Assembly (NCBI GenBank): GCA_017445115.1 | Contig: JAFSUU010000032.1 | Span: 1 to 64,000 of the forward strand | Length of the DNA stretch: 64,000 nucleotides | Direction: 5' to 3' | Source of the DNA: Clostridia bacterium | GTDB taxonomy: Bacteria; Bacillota_A; Clostridia; Oscillospirales; CAG-272 | Part shown: positions 36,050 to 44,300 of the stretch, piece by piece | How positions within the stretch are numbered: the first letter of the stretch is position 1 | How the letters are laid out: the number at the start of each line of letters is the position of its first letter | Program-made: the position numbers and the translations under genes | The notes under the pieces: model-generated | Seen by the model: only the letters and a program-made list of their open reading frames with translations | Database searches by the model: none | Told to the model about the DNA's origin: nothing

Positions 36050-36769
36050 TCACAGTTCGACTTCCGCAAGATCCCGGATGATCTCGCCCGCAATGACAAG
36101 CCCTGCGGCGCCCGGAACGAACGAGATGCTTGCCGGGATGCGCTTTCCGTTTGAAGTCTCACCGATGGACGGGACGCGGGGTTCTTCTTTTGAATACACG
36201 ACCTTGAGGTGATATATGCCTCTCGCCTTAAGTTCCCGCCGCATCACTCTTGCGAGCGGGCAGACGGAAGTCTTCGAGATATCGGCGACCTCAAAACGCG
36301 ACGGATCGAGCTTGTTTCCGGTCCCCATCGAAGAAATGAGTTTTACTTCCGTCGCGGCGCATCTTTCGGCGAGAATCAGCTTCGACGTCACGCAGTCGAT
36401 GGCGTCACAGACGTAGTCAAATCCGGCAAGGTCGATCTTGTCGGCACTGGCGGCATCGTAGAACAGCACGAGCGCCGTCACACGGCACGCGGGATTGATC
36501 GATGATATCCTTTTTGCCTGGACCTCCGCTTTCGGAAGCCCTACGGTATCGACCGTAGCTATAAGCTGACGGTTGAGATTCGATGGTGCGACAACGTCGC
36601 CGTCGATGACGGTCAAGCTGCCGACCCCGGCTCTGGCGAGCGCTTCCGCGACGTACGAGCCTACGCCGCCGCAGCCGAAAACCGCAACGGACGAACGTTT
36701 CAGCTTTTCCGTTCCCTCGCCGAGGAGCGCCTCGGTCCTTGTATAAATATCTTCCATAATTATCGGCAT
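36050..36769 (-). CDS. tcdA: tRNA threonylcarbamoyladenosine dehydratase (TcdA-like E1 enzyme)
   Basis: ThiF/MoeB-fold ATP-dependent enzyme that cyclises t6A37 in tRNA to ct6A. The 239 residues show the nucleotide motif VAVFGCGGVGSYVAEALARAGVG, the adenylation-site VIDGDVVAPSNLNRQ, and the TcdA-specific YVCDAIDCVTSKLIL and LISSMGTGNKLDPSRFEVADISKTSVCPLARVMRRELK. Start at 36769 shares a base with the stop of the upstream PGAM gene (TGATG); ATG 36757 is an alternative that lacks a ribosome site. Confidence 0.92.
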   Translation of the reverse strand: MPIIMEDIYTRTEALLGEGTEKLKRSSVAVFGCGGVGSYVAEALARAGVGSLTVIDGDVVAPSNLNRQLIATVDTVGLPKAEVQAKRISSINPACRVTALVLFYDAASADKIDLAGFDYVCDAIDCVTSKLILAERCAATEVKLISSMGTGNKLDPSRFEVADISKTSVCPLARVMRRELKARGIYHLKVVYSKEEPRVPSIGETSNGKRIPASISFVPGAAGLVIAGEIIRDLAEVEL

Positions 36770-37524
36770 CACACGCCGCTGCCCGCTCTCAGCCTTTCAA
36801 GCGCGCAGACGTATTCTTTTATAAAATCTATGAAAAGCTCCCCGGTCAGACCGTACGCGACAGGGAACGTAACGTCCCGTCCGACGACGACTATCGAGAC
36901 CGCGCAGTTCTCGCAAAAGCTCTTTCCGGTACCGAGTCTGCCGCAGGTGATGACGGAGAACAGGGCGTTTATTATCCCCGCGTGAGTGACGCAGACCGCA
37001 GCGCCGTCACGTTTGATTTCTTGTGAGATCTCACAGAGCGCCTTTTTCATTCTCGCGGCGGCGTCCTCCACGCTCTCGGCGTCGGGATCGGGACCTCCGC
37101 TCCGGTAAAGCTTCTTTCTCTCGTCGAGAGTGAGGCCCGAAAGCGCGCCGTAATCTCGTTCGATCAGCGTTTCCCACGGCACGACCTCCTCTTCGCCGAC
37201 CGCCCTCGCGATGGACTCCGCGGTTTCCACTGCTCTGCCGAGAGGTGACGAGTAAAAGCCGCAAAACTCTATCCCCGCATCCTTCGCCGAGGCGAAAAGG
37301 CGTCCGCAAGAAGCCGCCTGTTCTTTCCCCGCGTCGTTGAGCGGAATGTGCTCTCTGCCCTGGAGACGCCTTTCGGCGTTCCAGTCGGTCTGTCCGTGTC
37401 TCACGATGAGAAACAGACGCCTGTCCTTTTCGGCAAGATAAGCCGCGCCCGAAGGGGAACAAAGCACGACGGGGTCCTTTGAGATCGCCGGGTTGTTTCT
37501 GTATGGATTGTCTTTTCCGGTCAT
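36769..37524 (-). CDS. Histidine phosphatase (phosphoglycerate mutase family)
   Basis: A 251-residue phosphatase of the PGAM/CobC branch. The catalytic motif is LFLIVRHGQTDWNAERRLQGREHIPLND with the phosphohistidine in RHG, then YSSPLGRAVETAE, ERDYGALSGLTLDE and the second His in AAVCVTHAGIINAL. A 35-residue extension precedes the domain. It may dephosphorylate a metabolite rather than act in glycolysis. Start 37524 follows ggggg. It is coupled to tcdA downstream. Confidence 0.87.
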   Translation of the reverse strand: MTGKDNPYRNNPAISKDPVVLCSPSGAAYLAEKDRRLFLIVRHGQTDWNAERRLQGREHIPLNDAGKEQAASCGRLFASAKDAGIEFCGFYSSPLGRAVETAESIARAVGEEEVVPWETLIERDYGALSGLTLDERKKLYRSGGPDPDAESVEDAAARMKKALCEISQEIKRDGAAVCVTHAGIINALFSVITCGRLGTGKSFCENCAVSIVVVGRDVTFPVAYGLTGELFIDFIKEYVCALERLRAGSGV

Positions 37525-37576
37525 TTTTCGCGCCCCCGTTTCGTGAATTTGGTACTGTTTCTGCCTCTTTATTACA

Positions 37577-37605
37577 ATTATACACGGCTTTGTGCAAAAA
37601 AGCAA
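37577..37605 (-). promoter_or_regulatory. Promoter of the PGAM-tcdA operon
   Basis: On the minus strand, -10 TATAAT (37577-37582), a 17-bp spacer and a weak -35 TTGCTT (37600-37605). Confidence 0.6.
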
Positions 37606-37637
37606 CAAAGAGACCTTATTTTTGCAACAATTTACTA

Positions 37638-37666
37638 TGGCAATATTTCGTTTTTTATAGTATAAT
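37638..37666 (+). promoter_or_regulatory. Promoter of the ketohexose operon
   Basis: A consensus -10 TATAAT (37661-37666) with a poor -35 TGGCAA (37638-37643) at 17 bp. The poor -35 suggests activator dependence. No operator palindrome was recognised. Confidence 0.6.
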
Positions 37667-37705
37667 TCTATCGGAAATATTATTATATACATAAGGAGAA
37701 ACAAT

Positions 37706-38572
37706 ATGAAATTCGGTACACTTTACGCATACTGGACACGCGACTGGGAAGCCGATTACTTCATGATCGCGGACAAGTGCAAAAAGGCCGGTTTTGACGT
37801 CATGGAGATCGGCGGCGGCCACCTGCTCGACATGAGCGACGCCGAGATCGAAAAGCTCCGCGACTACTGCCGCGACCTCGGTCTCACCATCTCCTGCAAC
37901 ATCGGTCCTCCGAAGGACTGCGACATCTCGTCGAGTGACCCGGTGAAGAGACAGAACGGCGTCGATTGGGTGACGGGCATCCTTCGCCAGATGGTGAAAA
38001 TAGGCTCAAAAGTGCTTATCGGCGCGTTTTACAACTGCTGGCCGAACACGACGATCGACGGCTCCAAAGAAGCTATGTGGGACCGTTCCGTCACGGAGAT
38101 GAAAAAGATCGCCGCTGTTGCGGAAGAGCTTGACATCCTTCTGTGCCTTGAGATCCTCAACCGCTTTGAATCCCCGCTGCTCAACGACTGCGACGAGGGT
38201 ATTAAATACTGCCGCGAGGTGAACAGCCCGAACTGCAAGCTTCTCCTCGACACGTTCCACATGAATATCGAAGAGGACGACATGGCAGGCGCGATCCGCA
38301 AAGCCGGAGACCTTCTCGGCCACGTTCACGTCGGAGAAGCGAACCGCAAGCTCCCCGGAATGGGAAGACTTCCGTGGGCAGAGATGGGCAAAGCTCTCCG
38401 CGAGATCGGTTTTGACGGCTTCGTCGTAATGGAGCCGTTCATGAAACCGGGCGGAGCAGTTGCAAAAGACATCAAGGTCTACCGCGACCTGTCGAACGGC
38501 GCGGACGAGGAAACGATGGACCGCAATATCGCAGAGAGCCTCGTGTTCTTAAAGAAAGCCTTTGTCGGCTGA
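37706..38572 (+). CDS. D-allulose/D-tagatose 3-epimerase-family enzyme
   Basis: TIM-barrel metal-dependent epimerase acting at C3 of free ketohexoses (D-fructose/D-allulose, D-tagatose/D-sorbose). Over its 288 residues it aligns by eye with the Agrobacterium enzyme: E149 in CLEILNRFE, D182 in LLLDTFHMNIEEDD, H208 in GHVHVGEANR and E243 in VVMEPF correspond to the published metal ligands E150, D183, H209 and E244. MKFGTLYAYWTRDW is the typical N-terminus. Start 37706 follows aaggag. First gene of an epimerase-kinase-aldolase operon. Confidence 0.88.
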   Translation: MKFGTLYAYWTRDWEADYFMIADKCKKAGFDVMEIGGGHLLDMSDAEIEKLRDYCRDLGLTISCNIGPPKDCDISSSDPVKRQNGVDWVTGILRQMVKIGSKVLIGAFYNCWPNTTIDGSKEAMWDRSVTEMKKIAAVAEELDILLCLEILNRFESPLLNDCDEGIKYCREVNSPNCKLLLDTFHMNIEEDDMAGAIRKAGDLLGHVHVGEANRKLPGMGRLPWAEMGKALREIGFDGFVVMEPFMKPGGAVAKDIKVYRDLSNGADEETMDRNIAESLVFLKKAFVG

Positions 38573-38593
38573 TACGAAGAGGAGATCATCACT

Positions 38594-39541
38594 ATGGCTG
38601 ATATAATCACAATGGGCGAGATCATCGTCGAGATAATGAGAGCGTCCGTCGACGAGCCGCTTGACCGCGCGGGCACTTTCAAAGGTCCGTTCCCGAGCGG
38701 AGCGCCCGCGATCTTCATCGACACCGCCGCACGTCTCGGCCACACCGCCAAGATCATCGGCGGCGTTGGCGACGACGATTTCGGTAAATGTCTGCGTGAG
38801 CGCCTTTCCGGCGACGGAGTTGACGTTTCCGACGTCATCGTGAACGACCGCATTTCCACGGGATGCGCTTTCGTCACGTATTTCGCGGACGGCTCGAGAA
38901 AGTTTATTTTCCACATCGGCAACACACCGGCGGTACTCGCACCGGCGCCGAAGCCCGAAACACTCGCCGGCGCAAAGTACTTCCACATCATGGGCTGTTC
39001 CATGATGGCGGATCTCGCGTTCGGCCGCCGCATAGTCGACACTATGATCTCGGCGAACGAGCAAGGCGCAAAGGTATCCTTCGACCCGAACATCCGCCCC
39101 GAGCTGATGAAGGATCCCGAAGCGATGGACCTTGTAAAGGCGGTCACGGACCGTATGAACGTCTTTATGCCGGGCGTCGGAGAACTTCTCCAGTTCAGCG
39201 GATGCGGCAACGTTGAAGACGCTGTGAAATATTACTTTGAAAATCCGAACCTTGAACTTATCGTCCTCAAGGACGGCTCCCGCGGATGTCACATATACGA
39301 CAGAAGCGGAAAGGTCTTCTCGTTCGGCGTTTACAAAGCGAAGCCTGTCGACGCGACCGGCGCCGGCGACAGCTTTGACGCGGCGTTCCTTTGCGGACTT
39401 ATCGAGGGAAAATCGATAGAAGACGCGACGAAGCTCGCCACCGCGGCGGCAACGCTCAACATCGCCGCTTTCGGTCCGATGGAAGGCAAGATCAACCGCG
39501 AAAACTGCGAAGCTATAATCAAAGAAAACAATATTCAATAA
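38594..39541 (+). CDS. PfkB-family sugar kinase
   Basis: Ribokinase-fold carbohydrate kinase, 315 residues. Seen are the N-terminal substrate region IITMGEIIVEIM...FPSGAPAIFIDTAARLGHTAKIIGGVGDDDFG (PfkB signature 1) and the C-terminal PVDATGAGDSFDAAFLCGLIEG with the anion hole and catalytic Asp (signature 2). The context with a ketohexose epimerase and a class II aldolase points to a ketose or ketose phosphate as substrate. Start 38594 follows gaggag. Confidence 0.9.
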   Translation: MADIITMGEIIVEIMRASVDEPLDRAGTFKGPFPSGAPAIFIDTAARLGHTAKIIGGVGDDDFGKCLRERLSGDGVDVSDVIVNDRISTGCAFVTYFADGSRKFIFHIGNTPAVLAPAPKPETLAGAKYFHIMGCSMMADLAFGRRIVDTMISANEQGAKVSFDPNIRPELMKDPEAMDLVKAVTDRMNVFMPGVGELLQFSGCGNVEDAVKYYFENPNLELIVLKDGSRGCHIYDRSGKVFSFGVYKAKPVDATGAGDSFDAAFLCGLIEGKSIEDATKLATAAATLNIAAFGPMEGKINRENCEAIIKENNIQ

Positions 39542-39547
39542 AAATCA

Positions 39548-39572
39548 GGGGAGAGAGGTTCGCCTCTCTCCC
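39548..39572 (+). other. UUCG-loop hairpin between kinase and aldolase genes
   Basis: A 10-bp stem (gggagagagg with cctctctccc, 39549-39558 and 39563-39572) capped by TTCG, a very stable RNA tetraloop. No T-run follows, so it is probably an mRNA stability or processing element that adjusts relative expression of the operon genes. Confidence 0.7.
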
Positions 39573-39593
39573 AAATAACGAGTGGAGAATATA

Positions 39594-40433
39594 ATGTACA
39601 CAACAAGCAAAGAAATGATACTTAAAGCGAGAGAAGGCAGATACGCCGTTCCCGCTTTCAACGCAGAAAATATGGAGATGGTTCAGGCGATAGTCGCCGC
39701 GGCGGAAGAAATGAGAAGCCCCGTCATGATCCAGACGACGCCGACCACCGTAAAATACATAACCCGCGAGATGGCATACGCTATGGTAAAGGCGGAAGCG
39801 GACAAGGCGACAGTTCCCGTCGCGCTCCATCTCGACCATTGCGAAAACTACGACGACGTCGTTAAGGCTATGGAAGTCGGCTACTCGTCCGTCATGATCG
39901 ACGCGTCGAAGATCCCGTACGAGGACAACGTGGCGCTGACCGCAAAGGTCGTCGAGGCGGCAAAGTCTTTCGGCGCGACTGTCGAGGCTGAACTCGGCAC
40001 CGTCGGCGGCAAGGAAGACGGCCACTCCGCGGAAGTTATCTACACAGATCCCGACCTCGCGCTCGATTTCGCAACGTGCACCGGAGTCGACATTTTCGCC
40101 GTCGCTATCGGCACAGCGCACGGTTTCTACAAGGGCGAGCCGAAGCTCAACTTCGAGCTTCTCGCAAAGCTCCGCGAGATCATCGCCGTTCCGCTCGTTC
40201 TTCACGGCGGTTCCGGCGTTCCCGACGAGATGATCCGCCGCACGATAGAGCTCGGCATCTCCAAGGTCAACTTTGCGACCGAACTTCGCGCCGCTATGAC
40301 CGCAGCCGTCCGCGAGGCTCTGAAAAACGAGTCCGTCATCGACCCGAAGAAGTTTATGGGCCCCGGCCGCGACGCCGTAAAAGCCCTCTGCATCCACAAG
40401 ATCAAACTCTGCGGCTCCGACGGCAAAGCGTGA
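39594..40433 (+). CDS. Class II fructose/tagatose-bisphosphate aldolase family protein
   Basis: Zinc-dependent aldolase of the Fba/KbaY/GatY group that splits a ketose 1,6-bisphosphate (or 1-phosphate) into triose units. In 279 residues the Zn and catalytic motifs are VALHLDHCENYDDV (Asp-His), AVAIGTAHGFYKGEPKL (His) and LVLHGGSGVPDEMIRR (His). Start 39594 is six bases after ggag; a GTG four codons upstream lies on the ribosome site itself. It ends a presumed catabolic operon: epimerase, kinase, aldolase. Confidence 0.92.
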   Translation: MYTTSKEMILKAREGRYAVPAFNAENMEMVQAIVAAAEEMRSPVMIQTTPTTVKYITREMAYAMVKAEADKATVPVALHLDHCENYDDVVKAMEVGYSSVMIDASKIPYEDNVALTAKVVEAAKSFGATVEAELGTVGGKEDGHSAEVIYTDPDLALDFATCTGVDIFAVAIGTAHGFYKGEPKLNFELLAKLREIIAVPLVLHGGSGVPDEMIRRTIELGISKVNFATELRAAMTAAVREALKNESVIDPKKFMGPGRDAVKALCIHKIKLCGSDGKA

Positions 40434-40465
40434 ATTAAGAAGATTCAAGAAGAATGATGAGATAT

Positions 40466-40501
40466 GCGGGGAGAACTTTTTCCCCAAAAAGTTCTCCCCG
40501 C
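40466..40501. repeat. Intergenic hairpin repeat, copy with cccc loop
   Basis: A 16-bp stem (40466-40481 with 40486-40501) has the arm gcggggagaacttttt, identical in its first 16 bases to the copy at 24683, but a different loop. It lies 32 bases after the aldolase stop, where it may end transcription. Confidence 0.8.
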
Positions 40502-40520
40502 ACCCCTGTTAAAAACTTAA

Positions 40521-40553
40521 AAGAAAAACGAGCCGACCGGAAACGGTCGGCTC
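40521..40553 (-). terminator. Intrinsic terminator of the M29-transglutaminase-DUF89 operon
   Basis: A 9-bp stem (40530-40538 with 40545-40553, arm gagccgacc, loop ggaaac) is followed on the minus strand by gtttttctttt. A second, T-rich 12-bp hairpin (40585-40596 with 40599-40610, arm gttcctttcttt) lies between it and the gene end. Confidence 0.8.
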
Positions 40554-40627
40554 AAAAAATATTATCTCAAAAAAGTTTCTTTCGGTTCCTTTCTTTTCAA
40601 AGAAAGGAACAATCCAAGCTTTCAACC

Positions 40628-41521
40628 TTATAAAGCGGAGCCTTTGACGGTGAATTTTTTATCGAGTTCGTTCACGAAGACGCCCTCGAGGTGCTTCATA
40701 CCGAAGCGCATTTCGAACCATTCGCATTTGCAGAGAAAGGCGTAGTACACGTTTCTGTCGCAGCCGAACATCGTTTCAAAATTTCCCTGTCCTTTTGCGA
40801 CGATGACGTCCGCCTCTTCGACAAGGCGGCGTGCTTCGTCTGAGAGCGCGGGATAATAACATCCGGCGATACCGTTTCCGGTGTCGACTATCGGACAAAT
40901 CTTGTCTATCCCGACATCCCTCGCGTCTGCCCTCGTAACGTCGTTCAGCACCGGCCTGCCGCGCACCATCGCTTTTACGTCGAGCGACGGATATTCTTCA
41001 CAAAGAACACGAAGGAAGATCTTGTCAAAGACGATCTCGCCGCAGTTGTCCGGGATAAAGATCAGCTTTTTCGCGCTCTCAAGATCGACAACGAATTTGT
41101 CATACGTCGCCATATCGATCTCGTTTTCGGGAGCGCTGCGGATCAACTCGGAGAGCTTTTCCTCCTCGACCGAGGCGAGCGCGCCGAAATCTATGTAGTT
41201 TCCGATCATCGAGAGCTTCAGCGCCGTGAGCAGTCTGTCGGACGACGACTCCACCACCGCGGCAAGCTCTCCTTCTTTTGCGAGAAGAAGGTCGTTGTAC
41301 TTCTTTTTGACTCCTTCAAAGCTGCGGTTTACCCCGAAATACTCGGTGAAGCGGCGGTCCATCCGCTCAGTCGCGACGGGCGACGCCTCGCCCTCTCCCA
41401 TATTCGAGAGAGTTTCGAGCACTTCCTTCATATATTCGGCTTTTTTTACCTCGTCGTCAAAGTCCTTTATCAGCTTGTACTGCCTCGCGACGAGGCAGGA
41501 GATGCACTTTGCGCTTAACAT
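40628..41521 (-). CDS. DUF89 (ARMT1-like) damage-control phosphatase
   Basis: DUF89 proteins are metal-dependent phosphatases thought to remove harmful phosphometabolites such as sugar phosphates. The 297 residues start MLSAKCISCLVARQYKL, with a Cys pair typical of bacterial subgroup I/II members, and contain FIPDNCGEIVFDKIFLRVL, VRGRPVLNDVTRADA and VIVAKGQGNFETM, the family's Asp/Asn metal-site blocks. Start 41521 overlaps the transglutaminase-like gene by 7 bases after gaagg. Confidence 0.87.
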   Translation of the reverse strand: MLSAKCISCLVARQYKLIKDFDDEVKKAEYMKEVLETLSNMGEGEASPVATERMDRRFTEYFGVNRSFEGVKKKYNDLLLAKEGELAAVVESSSDRLLTALKLSMIGNYIDFGALASVEEEKLSELIRSAPENEIDMATYDKFVVDLESAKKLIFIPDNCGEIVFDKIFLRVLCEEYPSLDVKAMVRGRPVLNDVTRADARDVGIDKICPIVDTGNGIAGCYYPALSDEARRLVEEADVIVAKGQGNFETMFGCDRNVYYAFLCKCEWFEMRFGMKHLEGVFVNELDKKFTVKGSAL

Positions 41522-42267
41522 TCGTCGCCTTCCCTGAACATAGCGGTGCATGCGGGCGCCGGGAAGTCGGTATCGCCGTGACTCCTCGCCATTACTTCGT
41601 CCGTGACGTTGAAATAGTCGTATCTGATCCTTCCGTACGCAGAAAGCGTCGCATCGAATGTTACGTCGACCGCATAAGCTGCGTCGTCAATAAATACGAC
41701 GTTCCACGCGTGGCGCTCCGACTTCTTTCCGGTCGACTCGTCCGGAGGTACGCCGATCCCAGTTACGACGACGGACTCGATGCCTGCCTCGTTGCAGAGC
41801 AACTTGAAGGTCTTCGCCATACCCTCACAGACGCCTATCCCGTGGCAGAGCGGTCCTGTTATCTCGTGCGAATACTGCTTCGTCGGGCGGTCGTAGCGCA
41901 CGTTCCTGACGATATAGTCGTGAACGAACCTCTCCCTTTCGACGTCGCAAAAATCCATCACTCCGACGAATATCTTTTTGAGACGCTTCGCTATCACGGA
42001 ACATGTATCCTCATATTCCTGCTTCATCATAGTGTAAACCGGCTTCACAGTCACCTTGGACGAGCCGTCAACGTATGAAAAATTCAGGCTGTCGGCGTGG
42101 AATATCATCGGATCGTCGAGTCTCACCATGCTGAATATCTCACCGAGACGCTTCATATCGAAACGCGTCGTCTGAAACTGCTTTTCGCAATCGGCAAGTC
42201 CTCTCGCGATATCGCGATAAGCCGTGCGTTCCGCCGGGGAGAGCAAATTTTCATAATATGAGTTCAT
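41515..42267 (-). CDS. Transglutaminase-like cysteine protease-fold protein
   Basis: A 250-residue cytoplasmic protein with the transglutaminase-like core: Cys147 in GIGVCEGMAKTFKLLCNEAGI, His186 in SERHAWNVVFI and Asp201 in AVDVTFDATLSA form the expected catalytic triad. Bacterial members are mainly proteases or peptide amidases. There is no signal peptide, which is unusual for the family's cell-wall members and fits a cytosolic role next to the M29 aminopeptidase, from which it is separated by 2 bases. Confidence 0.82.
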   Translation of the reverse strand: MNSYYENLLSPAERTAYRDIARGLADCEKQFQTTRFDMKRLGEIFSMVRLDDPMIFHADSLNFSYVDGSSKVTVKPVYTMMKQEYEDTCSVIAKRLKKIFVGVMDFCDVERERFVHDYIVRNVRYDRPTKQYSHEITGPLCHGIGVCEGMAKTFKLLCNEAGIESVVVTGIGVPPDESTGKKSERHAWNVVFIDDAAYAVDVTFDATLSAYGRIRYDYFNVTDEVMARSHGDTDFPAPACTAMFREGDEC

Positions 42268-42269
42268 AA

Positions 42270-43496
42270 TCAAAACGCCCAGTTGCCGTCCTTGAATATA
42301 GGATGGCGTTTTCCTTTCTTATCGACGCCGACTATTTCAAGGTCGTCCGTGCCGATCATAAAGTCGACGTGATTCATCGAATCGTTGATGCCTTTTTCAC
42401 GGCATTCTTCAAGAGTATATTTATCATAATCCTTGAGGCAGTTCGGGAAGCCGTGGCCGAGCGCGAGGTGGCAGGCGGCGTTCTCGTCGAACAGCGTGTT
42501 GTAGAACAGAATATTAGACTCCGCGATCGGCGACTTCTGAGGAACGAGCGCGCACTCGCCGAGCATCGCTGCTCCTTCGTCCATCGATATCATCTGCTTA
42601 AGAAGCTCCTCGCCCTTTTCGGCGTGGACTTCGACGGCGCGGCCGCCTTCAAATCTGACGGAGAAATTCTCGATCAGCTCACCGTGATACGAGAGCGGCT
42701 TCGAAGCATAAACGATGCCCTCCGCAACTCCCGCCTTCGGAGACGTGAAAACTTCTTCCGAGGGGATGTTCGGGTTGAAATATTCGTTCTTGCCGAGCGT
42801 GTATTCGCCGCCGCCGAGGAACAAACCGTCGTCGATGAGACCGACTTTGAAGTCCGTGCCGTTCGCCGACTTGTATTCAAGCGACGCAAGTCCGAGAGAA
42901 TTCAGATATTCGCATCTTGCGGCGAGGTCCGCGTTGTGAGCGTCCCATGCGGCGAGAGGATCATCGTCCACGCGGGACGTGAAGAGGATCGCCTCCCAGA
43001 GTTTCTCGACCGCCTCGTTCTTCTTGAGTCCGGGGAAGACTTTTTTAGCCCACGCCACACCCGGTACCGCGGCGATGCACCACTTGTATTTGCTTTCCAT
43101 CTGATCGCGGAACGGCTTTATTATCTTGTATTTTGCGGAAAACGCTTTTGATACTTTCTTCTGGTTGACGCCCTTCTGACCGTCGGGATCGGCGCTTTCG
43201 AGATAGATCATCGAGGGAAGCTTCTCGGCGCGCCATCTCCATTTTTCGATCTGCCAGTTCTCCATGTGCGAAAGATTCTTCACGCTCATGTTCCTGACGT
43301 GGATCTTTCCGAGCGGATCGTATCTCCAGTCGACGCTGACTTCCGCCGCGCCCGCTTTATAGCATTCCTCGACAACCATCTTTACGAATTCCGGCTGGTC
43401 GAGCTCCGCGACGATGAGAACGGAATCTCCCTTTTTCGTGCTGACGCCCTTGCGGACGATCAGTCTTGCATACTGTCTGAGTACTGTTTTTTTCAT
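42270..43496 (-). CDS. M29-family metallo-aminopeptidase
   Basis: Cytosolic thermophilic-aminopeptidase-type (M29) enzyme that trims N-terminal residues from peptides. The 408 residues contain the family region FNPNIPSEEVFTSPKAGVAEGIVYASKPLSY, which includes one metal-binding Glu, then MLGECALVP and the His/Asp metal block ENAACHLALGHGFP...NHVDFMIGTDDLEI. Start 43496 has aagga. First gene of a three-gene operon with the transglutaminase-like and DUF89 genes. Confidence 0.92.
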   Translation of the reverse strand: MKKTVLRQYARLIVRKGVSTKKGDSVLIVAELDQPEFVKMVVEECYKAGAAEVSVDWRYDPLGKIHVRNMSVKNLSHMENWQIEKWRWRAEKLPSMIYLESADPDGQKGVNQKKVSKAFSAKYKIIKPFRDQMESKYKWCIAAVPGVAWAKKVFPGLKKNEAVEKLWEAILFTSRVDDDPLAAWDAHNADLAARCEYLNSLGLASLEYKSANGTDFKVGLIDDGLFLGGGEYTLGKNEYFNPNIPSEEVFTSPKAGVAEGIVYASKPLSYHGELIENFSVRFEGGRAVEVHAEKGEELLKQMISMDEGAAMLGECALVPQKSPIAESNILFYNTLFDENAACHLALGHGFPNCLKDYDKYTLEECREKGINDSMNHVDFMIGTDDLEIVGVDKKGKRHPIFKDGNWAF

Positions 43497-43638
43497 ATCT
43501 TTTATCCTTTCAAGGTGATTTACCGGTTGGGTTTACGGAAAAATCCTCCGAAAAAAATATTTTTCGGCAATTTTCCCATTATTTATCTATATATTGACAG
43601 ATCCGTGCAAAAAGCACCATATATTGTATCTCTTTTCC

Positions 43639-43668
43639 AACGTCGTAAAAACGACGTTTTTCTTTATC
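43639..43668 (+). terminator. Small terminator-like hairpin in the divergent gap
   Basis: An 8-bp stem (43639-43646 with 43651-43658, arm aacgtcgt) is followed by tttttcttt on the plus strand. No plus-strand gene precedes it, but a TTGACA element stands about 40 bases upstream; a short RNA or attenuator is possible. Confidence 0.4.
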
Positions 43669-43674
43669 TTTCCG

Positions 43675-43683
43675 TGTTATAAT
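43675..43683 (+). promoter_or_regulatory. Extended -10 promoter of the 43713 gene
   Basis: TGT-TATAAT, an extended -10 element (TATAAT at 43678-43683), lies 29 bases before the start codon. No good -35 is visible. Confidence 0.6.
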
Positions 43684-43712
43684 TCGGAAAAAGAACAATA
43701 ACGGAGGAAAAT

Positions 43713-44003
43713 ATGATCACAGAGGACACTGTTAAAAACGACGTTCTGACTGTCGTGGAGCGCACCGAAAAATACAGAGACGTCGAAAAACTCGTATACA
43801 TACTCTACCGCAAAGAAAAAGACGGCAGAGATTCTTATTCGATCCAGGCGATCCAGTACAAGAACGGATATAAAGTCTGCCAGGCGACCTCGAGCGACGT
43901 TTCGAGCTTGTACGAGGCGGCGATGGAAATGTTTGAATTCGTCTCCGAGGGGTACGTCGAGCCGTACGTCCTTTGCGACGTGATCTACGATCTTCTCCCC
44001 TGA
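43713..44003 (+). CDS. Small conserved-looking hypothetical protein
   Basis: A 96-residue acidic protein, predicted beta-hairpin (SYSIQAIQYKNGYKVCQATSSD) followed by a helix (LYEAAMEMFEFVSEGYVEPYVLCDVIYDLL). No catalytic motif, signal peptide or membrane segment is seen. It resembles the small DUF6514-like proteins of Clostridia, an uncertain match. Start 43713 follows cggagg with its own promoter. It ends 2 bases before the convergent DUF1294 gene. Confidence 0.7.
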   Translation: MITEDTVKNDVLTVVERTEKYRDVEKLVYILYRKEKDGRDSYSIQAIQYKNGYKVCQATSSDVSSLYEAAMEMFEFVSEGYVEPYVLCDVIYDLLP

Positions 44004-44005
44004 CG

Positions 44006-44287
44006 TCAGGTCAGTATCAGATATACGGTCAGCGCCTGAAAAAGAATTATCGCGGGAAGCCCCGCCATAAATCTTGCGTGCTTCGTCTTGTGACGAACGG
44101 TAAGCATCGCAAGAAGCATTGCGAGCGCGCCTCCGAGCGCGGCGAAGAGGAAAAACGTCGCTTCTCTTATCCTCGTCTTATTTTTCTTCGCTCTCGATTT
44201 ATCGGAGACGGTGATGATCACCGAGACGACCGAGGACAGCGCCGCAATGATACACAAAGTCCAGAGAGCTGCGGTCCGAAGATCCAT
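44006..44287 (-). CDS. DUF1294 membrane protein
   Basis: A 93-residue protein with three hydrophobic segments and the DUF1294 signature: DKSRAKKNKTRIREATFFLFAALGGALAMLLAMLTVRHKTKH, containing the conserved basic helix linker, GG and RHKT. Function unknown. It starts at 44287 after ggagg, 13 bases behind rnhA, and shares its transcript. It ends two bases from the convergent 43713 gene, at a tgacgtca palindrome, with no separate terminator. Confidence 0.87.
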   Translation of the reverse strand: MDLRTAALWTLCIIAALSSVVSVIITVSDKSRAKKNKTRIREATFFLFAALGGALAMLLAMLTVRHKTKHARFMAGLPAIILFQALTVYLILT

Positions 44288-44300
44288 CTTTACCTCCGGA

